The translations under genes were made by a program, and so were the position numbers. Positions 1 through 4,744 of a stretch of 7,693 nt of DNA are shown here, one piece after another; position 1 is the stretch's first letter, and each line of letters opens with the position of its first letter. Origin of the DNA: Legionellaceae bacterium (GTDB taxonomy: Bacteria > Pseudomonadota > Gammaproteobacteria > Legionellales > Legionellaceae); NCBI GenBank assembly GCA_030696465.1, contig JAUYSE010000035.1:1-7693 (forward strand), in the 5' to 3' direction. The notes beneath the pieces were generated by a model, which did not search any database, was not told where the DNA came from, and saw nothing but the letters and a program-made list of their open reading frames with translations.

Positions 1-40
1 TGCTCCGCTCTCTCACGGTTGCGGCTCGGATTTTAGTGTA

Positions 41-769
41 TTACTGTTTAGTTTTTAGGTCTGGGGCAACGCCAGGGTTAGTGCCGGTATCTTTAGGTGC
101 ATCCGGAAATATTTTTTCTGGGCTTGCAATAATTTGTACGATACCCAAGTCGCCGGTGATTTGTCTGGAAATCAGCAGAGAAACTTCAAGGTTCTGTGTG
201 AGTTTTTCTTTATCGTTTTGATAGACCACTCGTAAAGGCAAATTTACTCGCCAATAATTATCCGGCTCAATCGTAATATTTGCGTCACCTCGGCTCATAC
301 CGCTCACAGAAAGTTGCTGTTGTTTGATAGCAGCAATATTCCCGGATTGTTTTAAGGCGTCTTGAAAACTTTGCCAGCCTCTATCGGTATAACAATAGTG
401 TAATTCAGTGAGTTGGGCGTCCATATTTTGAAAGTCGTAGCGAAAAGATTGTTCTGCTGCTTTACTGGCCCACTGTGCAATGAGTGCGGTATCAATTTGG
501 TTGTTTTCTGCAGGGATGTGTAGATGGCAATCTATGACGGCAGGGGCCGCTGCTACGGTTGAATTTTTAGGCACGGAGGTGGTGGTTGCCGCAGGGGCTA
601 CGCCAGTCGTAGTAGTGGTCGTTGTGGTAGTGGTTGCAGCAGGAGCGCTAGTGGTTGTGGCTGAGGTTACAGGGGAAGCAGAAGCCGGGTTGCCTGGAGT
701 CACAGGGGTTGCCGCTGCTTGGCTAATGCCTGAGATGAGGGTGCAGATTCCTAAAGTAAGCGCTTTCAT
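41..769 (-). CDS. Exported DotI/IcmL-like domain protein, accessory paralogue linked to type IVB secretion
   Basis: The product is 242 residues. Residues 1-20 look like a signal peptide (MKALTLGIC..., small residues up to Ala20). Residues 21-77 are a Thr/Ala/Pro-rich, probably disordered linker with ten consecutive Thr at 46-55. Residues about 80-217 form the folded part. Landmarks are DCHLHIP (Cys81), QWASKAAEQSF (99-109), CYTDRGWQSFQDALKQSGN (126-144), the NYWRVNLPLRVVYQNDKEK stretch (171-189) and SRQITGDLGIVQ (201-212). This order (aromatic helix, GW..F..AL..SGN, W.V..PL.V.YQ, GDLGI) is that of the DotI/IcmL family of Dot/Icm secretion systems. True DotI/IcmL is an inner-membrane protein with an N-terminal membrane anchor. 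Here a cleavable-looking signal and linker replace it, so this is more likely a periplasmic paralogue of unknown role. AAGGA lies 8 nt before the ATG. There are no other dot/icm genes nearby. The family call is fairly secure; the function is not. Confidence 0.83.
   Translation of the reverse strand: MKALTLGICTLISGISQAAATPVTPGNPASASPVTSATTTSAPAATTTTTTTTTTGVAPAATTTSVPKNSTVAAAPAVIDCHLHIPAENNQIDTALIAQWASKAAEQSFRYDFQNMDAQLTELHYCYTDRGWQSFQDALKQSGNIAAIKQQQLSVSGMSRGDANITIEPDNYWRVNLPLRVVYQNDKEKLTQNLEVSLLISRQITGDLGIVQIIASPEKIFPDAPKDTGTNPGVAPDLKTKQ
605..634 (-). repeat. Poly-threonine tract inside the IcmL-like gene
   Basis: Ten consecutive Thr codons (residues 46-55), the core of a Thr/Ala/Pro-rich linker at residues 21-77. 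All four Thr codons are used in mixed order (ACC, ACT, ACC, ACA, ACG and so on). It is therefore not a simple triplet microsatellite, although length change by recombination remains possible. It probably works as a flexible spacer between the export signal and the folded domain. Confidence 0.85.
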
Positions 770-862
770 AAATATAATCCTTATATAAATATAGTTTGTG
801 TATCATTTTTCAGTGGTCATTGTTAGCGTTAACGTCAGCACAGTAGCACGTAGTATATTACA

Positions 863-1744
863 TCATTTTACAGAAAACCATTGCAGATAATCCACAAAAT
901 CCTGCAAAGGCAATGCGGCACTTTCTAGAGGAGAGAGCACCTCTTTTGCGGATTGAAACTGTTGTAAAATTAAGGTACGCAATTCAGATTCACTATACCA
1001 CTGGCTATAGGTTATTTTATCATTGGCCTCATCAGATTTTCGGTTTTTTCCTAAGGTGTCTTCCGGAGCATAACTATCTAAATAGTCATCTTGCATTTGG
1101 AAAGCTAAACCTATTTTTTTTGCAAAGCTGCGCAGCCCTTGCTTTTGTGCGGCCGTGAGTTTATTGGGGGCCAAGAGAGGGAGCTCTACGCTGGCCTGAA
1201 AAAGCGCACCTGTTTTTAATTGATGGATGTTTTCTAAGTCGGAAATTTCCTGTATCTGATTTTCTAAGTCAAGCGCTTGTCCACTGACCATGCCTGAAAA
1301 ACCGCTCGCATGTAATAAAGTATGCATCATTTGCACTATGTTTTCTGCAGAAAGCTGTGCTGACAGTGCTTTTAATAGATATTCTAGGGCTAAACATTGT
1401 AAGCCGTCCCCCACTAAAATGGCGGTGGCTTCTTGAAATGCTTTGTGACAGCTGAGCCGCCCTCGACGATAATCGTCGTTGTCCATGCTGGGTAGATCAT
1501 CGTGGACCAAGGAATAATTATGGATGAGCTCCACACTCAGTGCTAAAACATTACGGATATCTAATGAAATACCAGCAGCTTCTCCGACGAGATATACGAG
1601 CAAAGGACGTACACGCTTTCCGCCGGAAGTCATGACATACTGTACTGCTTTTTGTAAGGTTTTTGACGGAAAAGATAAGTCCTTAAGCTGACTTTGTAGG
1701 TAACGCTCAAAATGTGCTTGATATTCTGAAAAATGGCTCGTCAT
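863..1744 (-). CDS. ispA: Farnesyl diphosphate synthase (short-chain polyprenyl diphosphate synthase)
   Basis: This cytoplasmic enzyme condenses IPP with DMAPP and then GPP to make farnesyl diphosphate, the precursor of undecaprenyl phosphate and the ubiquinone side chain. The 293-residue length is normal for IspA. Visible motifs are GGKRVRP (41-47, diphosphate binding), the first Asp-rich motif DDLPSMDNDDYRRG (82-95, metal-binding D82, D83, D88), HLA/KTGALF-type helix residues around 177-182, and the second Asp-rich motif DDYLD (219-223) followed by TLGK (230-233) and DKITY (242-246). The two residues between the paired Asp of the first motif, as in other bacterial type II farnesyl synthases, support a C15 product. 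Chain length cannot be proven from sequence. The start codon overlaps the xseB stop as ATGA, implying translational coupling. The usual downstream partner dxs is missing here. Confidence 0.95.
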   Translation of the reverse strand: MTSHFSEYQAHFERYLQSQLKDLSFPSKTLQKAVQYVMTSGGKRVRPLLVYLVGEAAGISLDIRNVLALSVELIHNYSLVHDDLPSMDNDDYRRGRLSCHKAFQEATAILVGDGLQCLALEYLLKALSAQLSAENIVQMMHTLLHASGFSGMVSGQALDLENQIQEISDLENIHQLKTGALFQASVELPLLAPNKLTAAQKQGLRSFAKKIGLAFQMQDDYLDSYAPEDTLGKNRKSDEANDKITYSQWYSESELRTLILQQFQSAKEVLSPLESAALPLQDFVDYLQWFSVK

Positions 1745-1950
1745 ACCAAGGGCTCACCCTCAGGTGATGCGCCTAAAGACTCGACTTTTAAGGTTGCTTC
1801 ACGCAATAACTGTTGGCCGTGATTGGCTAAATGCACGCCTTTCTCAAATTGCTGTAGTGCTTCTTCTAAAGGTAAATCGCCCAGCTCTAATTGTTTGACA
1901 ATATGTTGTAATTCTTCTAATGTTTTTTCAAAATTGTGTACTTTACTCAT
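1741..1950 (-). CDS. xseB: Exodeoxyribonuclease VII small subunit
   Basis: This is a 69-residue, almost wholly helical protein with the family signature FEKTLEELQHIVKQLELGD (7-25), followed by LPLEEALQQFEKGVHLA (26-42). That is the two-helix hairpin that binds the XseA large subunit. The holoenzyme degrades single-stranded DNA from either end; the small subunit is needed for stability and activity but carries no catalytic residues. The length is slightly short (family about 70-80) but complete. The Shine-Dalgarno GTGAGGA just before the ATG contains the TGA stop of the upstream HAD-like gene, and the gene's own stop overlaps the ispA start, so three genes are probably co-translated. xseA is not in the window. 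Confidence 0.94.
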   Translation of the reverse strand: MSKVHNFEKTLEELQHIVKQLELGDLPLEEALQQFEKGVHLANHGQQLLREATLKVESLGASPEGEPLV

Positions 1951-1956
1951 AAATCC

Positions 1957-3084
1957 TCACGCAGGTGAAAATACAAGGGGACTATAATCCTCTATAGCGT
2001 CTAGAGGGATTGTCTCTAAATAGCTTAAGCCTTTTTGTTGAAGTGCTTTGAATACATCAACCTCTTCTTTACTGCAACGTTTAAGCGGAGTTGCGGCACC
2101 ATGACAAACTTCTGCCGCAAATCGTAACATTTTTCGGACATTTTCGGAATAGTCTGGGTTGGCGCGACCAGTCCCTCTAATAGGGCACATCGCAGTTGTT
2201 GGGCTAGGTGAGAGTCCATCTTTATATTCAATGGGTATTAGCGCTACATTTGAAGGTAGTTCATCACGATGTATTTTAAAATACATCTCGACTTTGCCGA
2301 GAATATCTAGGTTTTCAGGTGTGTTTTTAAATGTCTCTACGGCAGCGGTGGTAGGGGTACTTGTTCTTAAGAAACGTACACAATCTGAGTCTAGCTCGTC
2401 TTTACTTGAATATGCACTGGATTTTTCACTAAAATCATCAAAACCGGTTGTGGTTTTTAGATAGCGATCATCAAGGGTTAGTATATCGACAATAGCCTCC
2501 GTTACTGGATATAAGTTTCCATAAAACTGCCCAATACGGTAGTGTGTTGCTATTTTACTTTGATCCAAGGGTTTACGAGAATAGCCTCGGTAGCTCAGCG
2601 ATCCCGCTTTGTATGCCTCATAACTTTTGCCTTGCTGACCATTATGGAACCAATCATCTGCCTCAATTGTTGGATCAAAAGTTGCATTTAAAGCTTGAGC
2701 GATTTGCGCCCCAATGGCAAAGGCACTTCCGGTATATCTATAGGATTTTTTAGAAACACCATCTACCACTATAGTGGTTTCTTTCAGTTTATTCTCATCG
2801 CAGGTATTGCGATCTTGTCGGCTGGAGTTGAGAACCACGCGTACAATATCATAGTGCTGCTTGATACCGCGTACAAATTTTAAAAAAAGAGGATTATTTT
2901 TTATAATAATACCCTCTGTAGCGATTTGTGCGTCTAAAGCCAATTGATCTTTTGGGATACTACAAGCAAAACGGTCTTCAAGAAGAGGGCATGCGTCAAC
3001 TACCTGTTTGTGTAGTAGTGAACCATCTAAATCTATGGCGACGACTAGAACTTTTTTTCGTATATCTATCGTATCTTTGGGCAT
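1957..3084 (-). CDS. Uncharacterised protein with HAD-like hydrolase motifs, first gene of the xseB-ispA operon
   Basis: I do not recognise a named gene. From the preferred start the product is 375 residues. VVAIDLDGSLLH (15-26) matches HAD motif I (hhhhDxDGS/T; D18 nucleophile, D20 acid). VVLNSSRQD (83-91) fits motif II (Ser87 or Ser88). ILTLDDR (201-207) could be the motif IV acids (D205, D206). Other candidate conserved stretches are IEADDWFHNGQQGKSYE (140-156) and CPIRGTGRANPDY (300-312). From memory this motif order resembles a family of Legionella/Coxiella proteins of unknown function, some of which may be secreted; this is a recollection, not a search. There is no signal peptide or membrane segment. 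The frame runs open to 3270, but that start would overlap radA. The ATG at 3082-3084 has AAGAGA 6 nt upstream, while the ATG at 3088-3090 sits too close to it. The gene ends 6 bp before xseB. Confidence 0.7.
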   Translation of the reverse strand: MPKDTIDIRKKVLVVAIDLDGSLLHKQVVDACPLLEDRFACSIPKDQLALDAQIATEGIIIKNNPLFLKFVRGIKQHYDIVRVVLNSSRQDRNTCDENKLKETTIVVDGVSKKSYRYTGSAFAIGAQIAQALNATFDPTIEADDWFHNGQQGKSYEAYKAGSLSYRGYSRKPLDQSKIATHYRIGQFYGNLYPVTEAIVDILTLDDRYLKTTTGFDDFSEKSSAYSSKDELDSDCVRFLRTSTPTTAAVETFKNTPENLDILGKVEMYFKIHRDELPSNVALIPIEYKDGLSPSPTTAMCPIRGTGRANPDYSENVRKMLRFAAEVCHGAATPLKRCSKEEVDVFKALQQKGLSYLETIPLDAIEDYSPLVFSPA

Positions 3085-3151
3085 GTGCATTCTCTTGAAT
3101 ATGAAACATGGAAAAGAGTCTAGCCTATATTTCACCTTAAAATAAAGAGAT

Positions 3152-3179
3152 TTTAAAGCGTAGCAATCAGGTTTATACT
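3152..3179 (+). promoter_or_regulatory. Candidate sigma-70 promoter for radA
   Basis: TTTAAA (3152-3157) and TATACT (3174-3179) are separated by 16 bp. The -10 matches consensus at five of six positions and the -35 at four of six. Transcription would start near 3186, at the edge of the purine-rich ribosome binding site AAGGGGGA (3188-3195), giving a very short leader of about 19 nt before the radA ATG at 3205. The assignment rests on sequence match only. On the opposite strand TTGCTA (3161-3166) and TATTTT (3139-3144), 16 bp apart, could serve the divergent HAD-like gene, but both boxes are weak. Confidence 0.4.
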
Positions 3180-3204
3180 GTGTTGGGAAGGGGGATGGGC
3201 AAAT

Positions 3205-4551
3205 ATGAAAATAAAAAAACAGTATGTTTGTGATAGTTGTGGCAGTGTGGCCAGTCAATGGGCGGGGCAATGTTTACATTGTCAGGCGTGGAATACCTTG
3301 TCGGTGTGTAATCAGGTGACACTCCCTTCTGCAAAATCCAGGCAGTATGCGAATGCACAATCCAATGTGATTTTGTTGGATGAGGTTCCCTTTAGCACCG
3401 AAACGCGATGGGATACCGGCCTACAAGAATTAAATCGGGTGTTGGGTGGCGGCTTAGTACCGGGCTCTGTGGTGCTTATTGGTGGCGACCCAGGGATTGG
3501 AAAATCAACGATGCTGTTGCAATCGTTGGCCTGTATTTCGAAGTCAGAAAAAGTTTTATACGTCACTGGGGAAGAATCGCTACAACAGGTCGCGATGCGC
3601 GCAAAGCGCTTGCAGTTGCCGACGGCAGACTTGCGTTTATTAGCAGAGGTACAAGTAGAAACAATACTGGCACATGCCGCACACGAAAAACCAAATGTCA
3701 TGGTGATTGACTCTATTCAAACCGCCTATACTGAAAATATTCCTTCGGCGGCGGGGAGTGTTGCGCAGGTGCGTGAGTGCACCGCACAGTTGGTGCGTTT
3801 TGCCAAAAGTACACAAACCTCGGTTTTTTTGGTGGGGCATGTGACGAAAGAGGGCGCTCTAGCCGGGCCTCGTGTATTAGAGCATATGGTCGATGCGGTG
3901 TTGTATTTTGAAAGTCAGCAAGATACACGTTTTCGTATTATTCGGGCGATTAAAAATCGTTTTGGTGCGGTGAACGAAATTGGTATTTTTGCCATGACCG
4001 ATAAAGGCTTAAAAGAAGTATCGAACCCCTCCGCCTTGTTTCTGTCAAAATCATCTGAGCCGACCTCCGGCTCGTCAGTGATGGTCACCTGGGAGGGCTC
4101 ACGCCCTTTATTGGTAGAGATTCAGGCCTTGGTCGATCAAAGCTATGGTCAACAAGCGAAGCGCGTGACGGCCGGCTTAGAGAGTAATCGGCTGGCGATT
4201 TTATTGGCCGTATTGCATAAGCATGCGCAAATCCCTACGTATGAGTATGATGTTTTTTTAAATGTGGTAGGGGGAGTAAAAGTATTTGATACGGCTAGTG
4301 ATTTAGCGATTTTGGCGGCAGTTATTTCTAGTTTACGTGAGCGAATATTAGATAATAAAACGGTTATTTTTGGTGAGATTGGCTTGGCGGGAGAGCTGCG
4401 ACCGGTACAAAGTGGTCAAGAACGTTTGAAAGAAGCGGCAAAGCATGGCTTTACTCGAGCAATCATTCCGCATGGTAATCGACCCAAACAAGATATAGGA
4501 ATTGAAGTATTACCTGCAAAATATTTGCAGGAAGTCTTGGAATGGTTATAA
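3205..4551 (+). CDS. radA: DNA repair protein RadA (Sms), branch-migration ATPase
   Basis: RadA is a cytoplasmic DnaB-like hexameric ATPase that helps RecA-mediated recombination by extending strand exchange and branch migration. The 448-residue length is normal (about 450-460). Domains in order: a C4 zinc finger (Cys9, Cys12, Cys23, Cys26), a RecA-like ATPase with Walker A GGDPGIGKST (93-102) and Walker B VMVIDS (165-170), the RadA-specific KNRFG motif (250-254), and a C-terminal Lon-protease-like domain (about 300-448) that contains VTAGLESNRLAILLAVL (321-337), ASDLAILAA (364-372) and FGEIGLAGELRPV (389-401). All key motifs are intact. The ATG follows AAGGGGGA by 9 nt. It is transcribed divergently from the HAD-like/xseB/ispA operon. 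There is no T-rich terminator after it; the next structure is the composite repeat before aspS, so read-through into aspS is possible. Confidence 0.97.
   Translation: MKIKKQYVCDSCGSVASQWAGQCLHCQAWNTLSVCNQVTLPSAKSRQYANAQSNVILLDEVPFSTETRWDTGLQELNRVLGGGLVPGSVVLIGGDPGIGKSTMLLQSLACISKSEKVLYVTGEESLQQVAMRAKRLQLPTADLRLLAEVQVETILAHAAHEKPNVMVIDSIQTAYTENIPSAAGSVAQVRECTAQLVRFAKSTQTSVFLVGHVTKEGALAGPRVLEHMVDAVLYFESQQDTRFRIIRAIKNRFGAVNEIGIFAMTDKGLKEVSNPSALFLSKSSEPTSGSSVMVTWEGSRPLLVEIQALVDQSYGQQAKRVTAGLESNRLAILLAVLHKHAQIPTYEYDVFLNVVGGVKVFDTASDLAILAAVISSLRERILDNKTVIFGEIGLAGELRPVQSGQERLKEAAKHGFTRAIIPHGNRPKQDIGIEVLPAKYLQEVLEWL
4513..4531. repeat. Small perfect palindrome at the 3' end of radA
   Basis: CCTGCAAA (4513-4520) and TTTGCAGG (4524-4531) form a perfect 8-bp stem with a 3-nt ATA loop inside the last codons of radA (residues Pro437 to Glu443). 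There is no following T tract, so it is not a typical terminator. It could be chance or a weak RNA hairpin slowing 3' decay. Confidence 0.5.
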
Positions 4552-4566
4552 TTGGGTACCGAGATG

Positions 4567-4639
4567 CCTACGTTCCGCGGTTTATCCGCGGGATCCAGCG
4601 AGATTTCCTGGATCCCGCGGATAAACCGCGGGACGTAGG
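4567..4639. repeat. Long GC-rich inverted repeat (REP/MITE-like palindromic element)
   Basis: The left arm (4567-4598) and right arm (4608-4639) are 32 nt each and complementary except for one position (T4574 opposite G4632, a G-U wobble in RNA), with a 9-nt loop (4599-4607). Each arm carries its own smaller inverted repeat, CCGCGG-TTTAT-CCGCGG, so the element can fold as one long hairpin or as a branched form. The arms include GGATCC and SacII-type CCGCGG sites. It is far more GC-rich than its surroundings, which suggests a dispersed palindromic element inserted between radA and aspS rather than a gene-specific terminator. No poly-T follows. It encodes no transposase. Its outer end (ACGTAGG) is shared with the direct repeats that follow. 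Confidence 0.9.
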
Positions 4640-4710
4640 GTGCTGCTTTCTAGCCGTAAAGTGTTGATTTCTAGACGTAGGCAGTTGATCTCTGGACGTA
4701 GAGTGTTGCA
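4632..4710. repeat. Imperfect 21-bp tandem direct repeat, 3.8 copies
   Basis: Units are at 4632-4652, 4653-4673, 4674-4694 and a partial one at 4695-4710. Each begins GACGTAG (GCCGTAA in unit 2) and continues towards GTTGATTTCTA with a few substitutions. The first unit starts inside the right arm of the inverted repeat, so the two structures form one composite element. The period is a multiple of three and the minus-strand frame is open across it (heptads of the form xQHxTSR), but I see no ribosome binding site or other sign of a real gene. The array ends 34 bp before the aspS ATG, so it lies in or just upstream of the aspS leader. Confidence 0.85.
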
Positions 4711-4744
4711 GTGTAAAAACGATATATTTAAGTGAGAAATATAA

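Noticed and set aside
480..788. Valine/alanine-rich plus-strand reading frame
   Set aside because: It is the mirror of the Thr/Ala-rich linker of the IcmL-like gene; the opposite strand has a family match, signal peptide and ribosome binding site.
770..862. Promoter for the icmL-like gene
   Set aside because: A TATATT box is present on the minus strand, but no acceptable -35 box lies 16-18 bp upstream, so I do not list it as a feature.
1464..1478. Perfect palindrome CGACGAT-A-ATCGTCG in ispA
   Set aside because: It falls on the codons of the first Asp-rich motif (DDYRRG region), so the sequence is explained by coding constraint; no other sign of function.
3085..3270. N-terminal extension of the HAD-like protein to the ATG at 3270
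   Set aside because: It would overlap the start of radA on the other strand and cover both candidate promoters, and the added residues look like translated intergenic DNA. The ATG at 3084 has a suitable ribosome binding site.
4567..4639. Rho-independent terminator of radA
   Set aside because: The stem is much longer than a normal terminator and is not followed by a T tract on either strand, so a palindromic repeat element fits better.
4632..4710. CRISPR array
   Set aside because: The units are directly adjacent without unique spacers and differ from one another; there are no cas genes.
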